Positions 1-5,921 of a stretch of DNA of 9,074 nt are shown in pieces. The stretch is from Oscillospiraceae bacterium (lineage in GTDB: Bacteria; Bacillota; Clostridia; Oscillospirales; Oscillospiraceae), in NCBI GenBank assembly GCA_028691385.1, contig JAQUZL010000082.1:1-9074 (forward strand), written 5' to 3'. Each line of letters begins with the position of its first letter. Within the stretch, counting starts at the first letter, position 1. Both the position numbers and the translations under genes were made by a program. A model generated the notes under the pieces. It had not been told where the DNA came from and did no database searches. It saw only the letters and a program-made list of their open reading frames with translations.

Positions 1-30
1 AATAACGAGAGAATCCAGAAGAAAACAAAA

Positions 31-64
31 TGGATGCCTCCCGCGAAATTCAGGGAAGCATCCA
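31..64 (-). terminator. Rho-independent terminator of the MoxR operon
   Basis: Two 12-base arms (31-42 and 53-64) pair at 11 of 12 positions, with one mismatch (38 against 57), around a 10-base loop. Read on the minus strand, the hairpin is followed at once by a T-rich run (TTTTGTTTTC, complement of 21-30). It lies 76 bases past the stop of the last operon gene. The bases between (65-140) hold no gene or clear signal that I can see. Confidence 0.75.
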
Positions 65-140
65 TAGACTGCGCCTAAAGGACTATTCAAATTTAAAGTG
101 TCCAGATTTCTGGGTACATATCATTTCGGGTGTCTTTTTT

Positions 141-1406
141 CTATTGTTTTGCGTTGCGCAGCGTATGGCGCAGCGCGCGGCATTCGGCTGGGGAAAAGGT
201 GGGCGTTGTGCCGCCGAAAAAGCGCGCGTTGAGCGCGTTGCCCAGCTTATCAAGCGCGGATGCGCCGACGCCGGCTTTGCGCGCGACGGCGGAAAAATAG
301 TCGCAGGCACTGACGCCGGCTGCGCGGCGCAGTCCATGCCGCGCGCCCCAGCGCTCAAGCCACACGAGCATGCCCTCCGGCGTGTCGCGATTGCGCAGCG
401 CGGCAAGCCGGAACGCGAGCTTTGCAAACAGCGGCCGCTTTTGACGGCGATCGGCCTTTTCTACCACGCCCTGCACGGTCTGCTTGGCGCAAACGCGAAC
501 CAGCTTTTTTCGGCGGTATTTTTTCAGCAGAACAACGGCCAGCACAATCACGGTGACGGCGGCAATCACGCCGAGGGCGATGAGCAGCCACTTGGAAATG
601 GGCAGGGCGTCGGCTGCAAATTCCTCCGTCGCGGCCGATACGGTGGGCGCGGGCGCGTCCAGCGTGTCCATGGGGCCAACCTCAAAATGGGACATCAGCC
701 AGTCCAGAAAGCGCTTCATGACGCCAGCAACCGCTTGCGCGGCGCTGCGCAGCGCGCGGGCGAGCTGACCGGTGATGGCGCGGCTTGCGCCGGAAACAAT
801 GCCGATGAGCAGGATGCACAGCGCGGCCAGCCCCGCCAAAATGCCGCCATAGAGCGCAAGACCCGCGCCGCGGTCGCCATAGAGCACATTGTCGTGCGTG
901 CCAAGACTGCGCAGCGCAGCCGTCGCGGTGATATTTAGGAAAAAGGAGCACAAAAGCAGCGCCAGCAGCGCGTGATAGGGATAGGCGATGTAGACAATGC
1001 TGAACCAGATCATGGAAATGACCGTCATATCCACGCGGGCAAGCTGCTTGAGCATGACAGGCGGTGTGATGGCGCTCTGCGCGGCGGAAAAGACAATCAT
1101 CCCGGCGGCAACCATTAAAAACAGACGACATAGAAGGCTTGCGCCGGTGGTAAATACCAGCAGCGCGGCATAGGCAGCGCCCAGCACGATGCCGAGCGTG
1201 GTGATTTGCGAGATGGTGCGCGGCGCGCGCAGGTACAGGCAGAACGTCAGCTGAATCACGGCCGCGCCAATGGCCCAGAGCCAGGGATGCATGCTCCAAA
1301 GGGAACCGGGCTGCAGGGAAACGATGGTGAACATGCCCACAGCCAGCGCCACGGCCAGGTTAAAGGTCGCGACAATCTGCGTCCAGAGTCGAATCGAGCG
1401 GCTCAT
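141..1406 (-). CDS. Multi-pass membrane protein with DUF4129-like C-terminus (third gene of the MoxR-DUF58 operon)
   Basis: This 421-residue membrane protein has no assigned activity. Hydrophobic segments at about 8-31, 41-58, 69-86, 88-108, 126-155 and 183-206 suggest a membrane-embedded N-terminal half. A soluble linker (about 210-268), one more membrane helix (270-294) and a basic cytosolic tail follow. The tail (about 340-421) has the helical, Arg-rich look of DUF4129, with GVSACDYFSAV where the family's TPxEYA-type motif would be and RFFGG near the usual YG position; this match is weak. In related operons this slot is usually filled by a longer protein of roughly 700 residues with a transglutaminase core. 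No Cys-His-Asp transglutaminase segment is visible here. The start is well supported: AAGGAGGTG (1414-1422) lies 7 bases upstream, and the ATG overlaps the DUF58 stop by four bases (ATGA), implying translational coupling. Hypothetical beyond the family context. Confidence 0.85.
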   Translation of the reverse strand: MSRSIRLWTQIVATFNLAVALAVGMFTIVSLQPGSLWSMHPWLWAIGAAVIQLTFCLYLRAPRTISQITTLGIVLGAAYAALLVFTTGASLLCRLFLMVAAGMIVFSAAQSAITPPVMLKQLARVDMTVISMIWFSIVYIAYPYHALLALLLCSFFLNITATAALRSLGTHDNVLYGDRGAGLALYGGILAGLAALCILLIGIVSGASRAITGQLARALRSAAQAVAGVMKRFLDWLMSHFEVGPMDTLDAPAPTVSAATEEFAADALPISKWLLIALGVIAAVTVIVLAVVLLKKYRRKKLVRVCAKQTVQGVVEKADRRQKRPLFAKLAFRLAALRNRDTPEGMLVWLERWGARHGLRRAAGVSACDYFSAVARKAGVGASALDKLGNALNARFFGGTTPTFSPAECRALRHTLRNAKQ

Positions 1407-2635
1407 GACGGCGCACCTCCTTTCTCCAGCCGGGAAAACGGCAGTTTGGAGAAGCCCAGCAGCACACCGTTGGGATCGTCGTCCGAAAAGGTCAGCGCGG
1501 TAGTCATTCCGACGTCAAGCTGCCGCAGCAGCGCCTGACAGCGGCAGCTGGCGCCGGAATGGGTGAGCACAAAGGTGCGCCCGGCGTCATTGTGGCGGGC
1601 AAGCAGCAGCCGGTCGTCAAAGGCGGCGGTTGCGGTTTCTGCGTCGAAGGCGGACAGGGCAAACAAAATAGCCTCCAGCGCGGCTTCCTGCGTGCCCGGC
1701 AGCAGGCTCACCGGCGCACAGGCGGCGGTTTTCGGCAAAAACAGACCGCACTGCATCCGTTTTTCCATCAGGGCGGCGATGAGCGAGGCTGTGGCGGAAA
1801 TGGCATATTCGGCGGGGGAAAAGGAGGCCGCGTCCAGCACAAACAGCACCGAATGGGGCAGCACGGTTTCAAACTGCTTGACCTGCAGCTCCTCCTGCCG
1901 CGCGGCCATGCGCCAGTCGATGCGCTTCCAGCTGTCGGTGTCGGCATAGGCGCGGATGTTTTTCAGCAGTGTCACGTCCTCGTAAAATCCTGCGCCGGCG
2001 CTTTGGCCGCCCAGCAGGTTTTGCAGCAGTGGTTCCGGCTGTACCGGGATGCGCTTCGGCCAAACCACAAAGGTCGGTGGCGCGGCAAGGGGTTGATCGC
2101 AAACGTTTTGCACCAGACCAAAGCCGTCGCCGGAGTGGAGCTTCAGCGCGTCGAAGCGATAAACGCCCCGCGCGCGGGCGGTGAAGGTGCGCTCCCACCG
2201 CAGCGCGCGCCCGCCCAGCAGAAAGGCAATGTTTTGGCGCGCTTCCGGCGGCGCGTCCTGCGCCTGACCGGACGCTTCGGCGCGGGAAAAGCCGTCGCCA
2301 AGCGCCAGACAGTCCCGGGGCGGCAGCGGCTGGCCGATTTCCAGCCAGATGAGCGGCAGCAGCTTCTCATTTTCCACATGGTAGCGCACAGTCATGGTTT
2401 GCCCCACATAGACGGCGGGGCAGCTGCTCTCACATTCGGCGGTGACGTGGTGCAGCGCCGCATCGCCCCAGAGCCTTGCCAGCAGCCCCACGATGCAGAG
2501 CATCACCATCAGCCCACCGAAGGCATGCAACCCCTGCCAGAACAAAATGATGGCGGCGGCAATGCTGCCGCCAATCATCGGCCACGCGACCAGCAGACTC
2601 GAGAAGGCGCCGTCCTTACGCTTGTCGTGCGGCAT
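1403..2635 (-). CDS. DUF58 domain-containing protein
   Basis: This 410-residue protein belongs to the DUF58 family, which is regularly encoded beside MoxR ATPases; its biochemical role is not established. Two hydrophobic helices (about 15-35 and 38-55) anchor it. An Ig-like/beta-rich stretch follows (about 65-195), with the family signature GDGFGLV at 169-175. The DUF58 core is clear at about 217-260: YEDVTLLKNIRAYADTDSW corresponds to the family's 'lReYvpGDdpRrIdW', followed by RIDWRMAAR (238-246) and VKQFE (252-256). After it comes a von Willebrand A-like fold start, LFVLDAASFS (264-273), where the Asp is retained but a full DxSxS metal site is not. The gene starts inside the end of the MoxR gene (20-base overlap), with GAGGAA about 9 bases before the ATG, so the two are likely co-translated. 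Confident family call, unknown molecular function. Confidence 0.93.
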   Translation of the reverse strand: MPHDKRKDGAFSSLLVAWPMIGGSIAAAIILFWQGLHAFGGLMVMLCIVGLLARLWGDAALHHVTAECESSCPAVYVGQTMTVRYHVENEKLLPLIWLEIGQPLPPRDCLALGDGFSRAEASGQAQDAPPEARQNIAFLLGGRALRWERTFTARARGVYRFDALKLHSGDGFGLVQNVCDQPLAAPPTFVVWPKRIPVQPEPLLQNLLGGQSAGAGFYEDVTLLKNIRAYADTDSWKRIDWRMAARQEELQVKQFETVLPHSVLFVLDAASFSPAEYAISATASLIAALMEKRMQCGLFLPKTAACAPVSLLPGTQEAALEAILFALSAFDAETATAAFDDRLLLARHNDAGRTFVLTHSGASCRCQALLRQLDVGMTTALTFSDDDPNGVLLGFSKLPFSRLEKGGAPS

Positions 2636-3587
2636 GGAACAGTTCCTCGTGGGTGGGCGGCACCGGAACGGACTGCAAAATCTCGGCGATGACGGCCGAT
2701 TCGTCCTTGCCGGACAATCGCGCTTCGCTGGTCAGCGTCAGGCGATGGGCAAGCACCGGCTCCGATAGCGCCTGCACATCCTCCGGCACCACATAGTCCC
2801 GCCCTGCCATGGCTGCCATGGCCTTAGCGCCGCGGAACAGCGAGCGGGAGCCGCGGGGACTGACGCCCAGCCGCACCAGCGGATGCACGCGCGTGGCGCG
2901 GCTCAACGAAACAATGTAGGCGGTGATTTCATCGGAAACATGAACGCACTGCACCTGCTTTTGCAGCGCGGCAATCTCCGCAGCATCGGTGATGGGCTGC
3001 ACCTTGTCAAAAGGGATGGCAGCGCCCACGCCGCGCAGCATCTCGGCCTCCTCGGCCTGCTCGGGATAGCCGAGGGAGAGCCGCAGGAAGAACCGATCCA
3101 TCTGCGCAGCGGGCAGGCGGAACGTGGATTCAAATTCCACCGGGTTCTGGGTCGCCATGACGATGAACGGGGTGGGCAGGCGGTCAGTTTCGCCGTCAAT
3201 GGTGATTTGGCGTTCCTCCATGGCCTCAAGCAGCGCGGACTGGGTGCGCGGAATTGCGCGGTTAATTTCGTCGGCCAGCAGAATGTTGGTGACCACAGGA
3301 CCTTGCATCCGCTTGAACGCGCCGCTTTGGCGGTCATAGATGTTCATGCCCGTCACATCGGAGGGCAAAAGATCCGGGGTAAACTGGATGCGCCGAAACT
3401 GGCACCCCAGAGCGATGGACATGGTGCGAACCAGCGCCGTTTTGCCGACGCCCGGCATATCGTCGAGCAAAATGTGTCCCTCTGCGAACAGCGCGGCAAT
3501 CATCAGATGAATCTGGGCGTCTTTTCCGATGACGATCTTATGGATTTCTGCGGTCAGCGCGGATGTTAACTCCTGTGGCGTTTGCAT
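2616..3587 (-). CDS. MoxR-family AAA+ ATPase
   Basis: This 323-residue cytosolic ATPase is full length for the MoxR family. Members are thought to act as chaperones that activate or assemble partner proteins, often ones with von Willebrand A domains encoded next door. Visible motifs: Walker A MPGVGKT (44-50), Walker B LLADEINR (103-110), sensor 1 ATQNP (145-149), the family segment FRLPAAQMDRF (156-166), and sensor 2 GVSPRGSRSL (241-250). A C-terminal lid helical region follows to residue 323. The start is supported by AGGAGG (complement of 3595-3600) 7 bases before the ATG. It is the first gene of a three-gene operon with overlapping junctions. A divergent promoter region containing a likely operator lies upstream, so regulation by the adjacent TetR protein is plausible. 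Family call is firm; the client protein is presumably the DUF58 or membrane partner (inference). Confidence 0.96.
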   Translation of the reverse strand: MQTPQELTSALTAEIHKIVIGKDAQIHLMIAALFAEGHILLDDMPGVGKTALVRTMSIALGCQFRRIQFTPDLLPSDVTGMNIYDRQSGAFKRMQGPVVTNILLADEINRAIPRTQSALLEAMEERQITIDGETDRLPTPFIVMATQNPVEFESTFRLPAAQMDRFFLRLSLGYPEQAEEAEMLRGVGAAIPFDKVQPITDAAEIAALQKQVQCVHVSDEITAYIVSLSRATRVHPLVRLGVSPRGSRSLFRGAKAMAAMAGRDYVVPEDVQALSEPVLAHRLTLTSEARLSGKDESAVIAEILQSVPVPPTHEELFHAARQA

Positions 3588-3693
3588 GGCGGAGCCTCCT
3601 AAAAATAGTCGATTTCTGTTATTTTAACGCGTAAGCGTGGCGAGAATATGAACGAAGTGTAAAACTGTAGCAAGAGAAAAATTGCCAGAGCAA

Positions 3694-3722
3694 ATAATGA
3701 CTATTGGTCAAAAAATTTTCAA
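3694..3722 (-). promoter_or_regulatory. Predicted promoter of the MoxR operon
   Basis: On the minus strand, TTGAAA (3717-3722) and CATTAT (3694-3699) are separated by exactly 17 bases. This matches sigma-A consensus at 5/6 and 4/6 positions. Transcription would begin near 3687, giving a leader of about 100 bases before the MoxR ATG. A weaker alternative inside that leader is TTGCTA (3668-3673) with CATATT (3645-3650), also 17 bases apart. Confidence 0.55.
3698..3710. promoter_or_regulatory. Candidate TetR operator (TGAC-N5-GTCA)
   Basis: TGACTATTGGTCA is a 13-base near-palindrome. The four outer base pairs and one inner pair match; a single pair (3702 against 3706) does not. It covers the spacer and touches the -10 box of the predicted MoxR-operon promoter, the usual position for a repressor. 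It lies just upstream of the TetR gene's own -35 box. Length and symmetry suit a TetR-family dimer site, but binding is inferred only from position and shape. Confidence 0.5.
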
Positions 3723-3728
3723 AAACGC

Positions 3729-3757
3729 TTGAAAATCGGCAGTGCCTTTCCTATAAT
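3729..3757 (+). promoter_or_regulatory. Predicted promoter of the TetR regulator
   Basis: TTGAAA (3729-3734) and a perfect TATAAT (3752-3757) are 17 bases apart, a near-consensus sigma-A promoter. Transcription would start near 3764, 24 bases before the GTG start. An imperfect inverted repeat (TGCCTTT 3743-3749, AAGGGCA 3758-3764) brackets the -10 box and might serve autoregulation, though the arms are short. Confidence 0.75.
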
Positions 3758-3787
3758 AAGGGCAGAATCTGGAAAGAAGGCGAGGAC

Positions 3788-4384
3788 GTGGGCAAAGCGG
3801 AGGATAAGAAGCGCTGGAAACAAAGCTCTTTGCTGGACGCCGCACTGGATCTTTTTACAGATAAGGGACTCAACCAAACCTCGATTGCGGAGATCGTAGA
3901 TCGTGCAGGCGTGGCCAAGGGAACGTTTTACCTGTATTTTAAGGATAAGTATGACATTCGAAACCGACTGATTGTCTATCAGTCGGATAAGATTTTTGCC
4001 GGCGCGCTGGCGGAGCTGGAAACGCAAACGCTGGAGCTGCTGGAGGACAAGTTGATGTTTATCGTCAACTATGTGGTGAACTATATGGCGCAGAATACCA
4101 AAATCTTGCGTCTGATTGCCAAGGATCTCGGCTGGGGCGTCTACCGCAGTATGCTCAACGAGGACGGAAAAAACGGTGGCTTCCGTGCGGATTTTATTGC
4201 GCTGGCAGAGCGCTCCAACACCCATTTGAAGGACCCGGATATTATGCTCTTTGAGATTGTGGGGCTGGTGGGCGTTTCCTGCTACAATATTATTTTGTAT
4301 TCCGAGCCGGTGACGCTGGAGGCCTATAAGCCGTATCTGTATGAAACGGTACGGGAGATTTTTCGCGCGCATGTGATTGCATAG
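3788..4384 (+). CDS. TetR/AcrR family transcriptional regulator
   Basis: This 198-residue DNA-binding regulator has the TetR layout. An N-terminal helix-turn-helix domain spans about residues 10-55, with the classic run SIAEIVDRAGVAKGTFYLYF (32-51). An all-helical ligand-binding and dimerisation domain fills the rest. The open frame extends back to a TTG at 3704, but the strong -35/-10 pair (3729-3757) lies inside that extension. I therefore choose GTG 3788, which has AGAAGG (3775-3780) 7 bases upstream. The gene is divergent from the MoxR operon, and the near-palindrome at 3698-3710 lies between the two promoters. Control of the operon, and possibly of itself, is the natural inference; the inducer cannot be read from the sequence. 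A hairpin begins one base after the stop codon. Confidence 0.92.
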   Translation: MGKAEDKKRWKQSSLLDAALDLFTDKGLNQTSIAEIVDRAGVAKGTFYLYFKDKYDIRNRLIVYQSDKIFAGALAELETQTLELLEDKLMFIVNYVVNYMAQNTKILRLIAKDLGWGVYRSMLNEDGKNGGFRADFIALAERSNTHLKDPDIMLFEIVGLVGVSCYNIILYSEPVTLEAYKPYLYETVREIFRAHVIA

Positions 4385-4385
4385 C

Positions 4386-4427
4386 AAAAGCCCGCTGCGC
4401 AGCCAAACGGCCGCGCAGCGGGCTTTT
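4386..4427. terminator. Bidirectional terminator between TetR gene and lipoprotein gene
   Basis: Perfect 15-base arms (4386-4400 and 4413-4427), AAAAGCCCGCTGCGC and its complement, enclose a 12-base loop that can pair further (GCC/GGC around AAAC). The A-run on one side and T-run on the other give a U-tract in both directions. It begins one base after the TetR stop and lies 9 bases past the convergent lipoprotein stop. Confidence 0.9.
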
Positions 4428-4436
4428 CAGTTTGCC

Positions 4437-5420
4437 TTATCCGCTGACCTTGGTGGAGGTGAGCGTGTCAAGAATCTCGCCGTTGTCGCGCAGCAGCAGA
4501 AATCCGGCGTCCCAGGGCAGCAAATTGCTGACGCAGGCACTTTCACCGGAGAGTGTGTAGGTGAGATACAGCTTTTCACCGGTGAGCGCAACCGCCCAAA
4601 TGCCTGCTTTGCCGTCCACTGTGCAGGTATAATCCTCGCGGAATTGGTATTCGGTTTGGCCGTCGCTGCCAAGATAGTCGCCCACCAGCGCGGCTGCCAT
4701 GGCAACCGCGTCGAGCGCGGCGTTCATGGCGTCGTCCGCGGCGGCGTAGAGCTGCGTGGTTTCAAGGCCGGTGACTGCATAGTGAAACATGGCGTCATCC
4801 GTTGGCTGCATGGTGATGGCGTAGCTTGCAAGGGCGTGCTCGGTTTCATCGAGCGCAATGAGATCGGCGCGCAGCACGTAGCTGCCATCGCTGCGCGCGT
4901 CGCAGGCGGTGATTTGAATGGTCATCAGCCCAATTTCGCCAAGGCCAAAGCAGTAGCGCGCATCGTCCTGCGTGACAAGAAACACGTCCTCCGGAATTGC
5001 CGGAAGCACCGTGCAGTCCTGCAGGCCATAGAGCGTGCCGGCCAGCTGCGAAACCGTTTCCGGCGGCAGATAAATGTGATCCTCGGTGAGCTCGGCGGTA
5101 CGCAGCGCATATTTGCAGAAATTGACCAGATAGGTGACCGCGTTCCAGAACGCGGCGTCCTGCGCGGCGTTTCCATCGTAGTATGCGCCGCCGTTGGCGT
5201 AGCTCTGATAGATCAGCGCCTCGATGGCATAGATCATATTGTCGCTGCTTGCCGGCATGGTGACGTCATCTGCGACATAGGCACTGCCAAGCGACGGATC
5301 AATCAGGCGATCGGCGCTGCTGTCATCCGGCGCGACGGGCGGCGCGGCAGGGCTTGCGCCGCAGGCGGATAGTACCAGAGCGGTGGCGCAGAAAAGAGCG
5401 AACAAGGAATATCGACGCAT
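4437..5420 (-). CDS. Lipoprotein of unknown function
   Basis: This 327-residue protein begins with a lipoprotein signal: basic MRRY, a hydrophobic stretch, then lipobox LSAC with the lipidated Cys at residue 20. It should be anchored on the outer face of the membrane. A low-complexity Ala/Pro/Ser/Asp linker follows (21-60). The middle part (about 60-240) is acidic, Ala-rich and unrecognised. The last 80 residues (about 244-320) start LVGDYLGSDGQTEYQF and alternate short beta strands with turns, ending FLLLRDNGEILDTL. This recalls the small lipocalin-like domains (DUF5640-type) common in clostridial lipoproteins, but that is a resemblance only. Cysteines at 102, 136, 157 and 173 could form disulfides outside the cell. 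The start is supported by AGGAGGG (complement of 5427-5433). It looks monocistronic, with its own promoter and terminator. Confidence 0.88.
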   Translation of the reverse strand: MRRYSLFALFCATALVLSACGASPAAPPVAPDDSSADRLIDPSLGSAYVADDVTMPASSDNMIYAIEALIYQSYANGGAYYDGNAAQDAAFWNAVTYLVNFCKYALRTAELTEDHIYLPPETVSQLAGTLYGLQDCTVLPAIPEDVFLVTQDDARYCFGLGEIGLMTIQITACDARSDGSYVLRADLIALDETEHALASYAITMQPTDDAMFHYAVTGLETTQLYAAADDAMNAALDAVAMAAALVGDYLGSDGQTEYQFREDYTCTVDGKAGIWAVALTGEKLYLTYTLSGESACVSNLLPWDAGFLLLRDNGEILDTLTSTKVSG

Positions 5421-5535
5421 GAAAATCCCTCCTGTTTGAGCAGCTGTAAAGTCGAAAAATGGTTGGTTTGGCTGTTTGTGTAATCGTTTAGGGCACGGAG
5501 CGCCAAACTGCGCAGATCGTACCCGCCTAATATTG

Positions 5536-5544
5536 ATTATACCA
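5536..5544 (-). promoter_or_regulatory. Predicted extended -10 promoter of the lipoprotein gene
   Basis: On the minus strand TGG directly precedes a perfect TATAAT (complement of 5536-5541), giving the TGnTATAAT extended -10 form. No good -35 lies 17 bases upstream; a TTGACG there is only 10 bases away and cannot pair with it. Start would be near 5529, with a leader of about 110 bases. The 5421-5639 gap holds nothing else clear, including no convincing plus-strand promoter for the next gene. Confidence 0.5.
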
Positions 5545-5639
5545 CAGGTTGCGTCAAAAGAAAATGCGCTAGCCCAACCTTATGCGGCTGGCAGAAAAAA
5601 CAGACTGCAATTACGCTTGTGAGAGAAAAGAGGAAACCA

Positions 5640-5867
5640 ATGGAAGCATGGAAACCGGGGCGGTATCGCCACTTCAAGGGCATGGAATATGAGCTGATCT
5701 GCATGGCCACCCATTCGGAAACGATGGAGCCGATGGTGGTTTATCGCGCGTTGTACGGCGCGCATGACGTCTGGGTGCGGCCGGCCGGCATGTGGGATGA
5801 GCCGGTGCCGGGCGCAGGCGGCTTCATGCCGCGCTTTGCCTACCTTGGCCCTATGGAGCAAACATAA
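5640..5867 (+). CDS. DUF1653 domain-containing protein
   Basis: This 75-residue protein is essentially one DUF1653 domain, a widespread small bacterial family of unknown function. Diagnostic segments are in order: GRYRHFKGMEYEL (7-19), ATHSETMEPMVVYRALYG (23-40), DVWVRP (43-48) and RFAYLG (65-70). Length is normal. The ATG at 5640 is preferred over the in-frame GTG at 5619 because AGAGG (5629-5633) sits 6 bases before the ATG and the family alignment begins just after it. No signal peptide, so probably cytosolic. It is a single-gene unit between a divergent lipoprotein gene and a convergent decarboxylase-like gene, so context says nothing about its function. Confidence 0.92.
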   Translation: MEAWKPGRYRHFKGMEYELICMATHSETMEPMVVYRALYGAHDVWVRPAGMWDEPVPGAGGFMPRFAYLGPMEQT

Positions 5868-5868
5868 A

Positions 5869-5907
5869 CAGTGCGCGCAGAAAGCAGAACGCTTTCTGCG
5901 CGCACTG
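5869..5907. terminator. Strong hairpin between convergent DUF1653 and PSD-like genes
   Basis: Perfect 17-base arms (5869-5885 and 5891-5907) enclose the loop AGAAC. It begins one base after the DUF1653 stop and ends 14 bases from the stop of the minus-strand gene. On the minus strand it is followed by a moderately T-rich run (TTTATGTTTG). On the plus strand no immediate T-run is present, so termination there is less certain. Confidence 0.78.
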
Positions 5908-5921
5908 CGCAATGGGAAATT

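Noticed and set aside
161..770. Repeated GCGCAGCGCG-type motifs as a repeat element
   Set aside because: They fall irregularly within coding sequence and reflect Ala/Arg/Leu codons in a GC-rich gene; no array spacing.
30..938. 302-codon plus-strand open frame opposite the membrane protein gene
   Set aside because: Opposite-strand shadow of a GC-rich gene: its translation is low-complexity, rich in Arg, Gln, Gly and His, with no recognisable motif, and it begins inside the operon terminator.
1559..2692. 377-codon plus-strand open frame opposite the DUF58 gene
   Set aside because: Composition is Gly/Gln/Arg/His-rich with no family resemblance; the minus strand clearly encodes DUF58 with overlaps and ribosome binding sites.
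5466..5508. Inverted repeat GTTTGGC/GCCAAAC in the lipoprotein leader, considered as a riboswitch or attenuator
   Set aside because: Only seven pairs around a 29-base loop and no conserved riboswitch core visible; likely chance.
5536..5556. TTGACG plus TATAAT as a full promoter for the lipoprotein gene
   Set aside because: The spacer is only 10 bases, too short for sigma-A; retained only as an extended -10 element.
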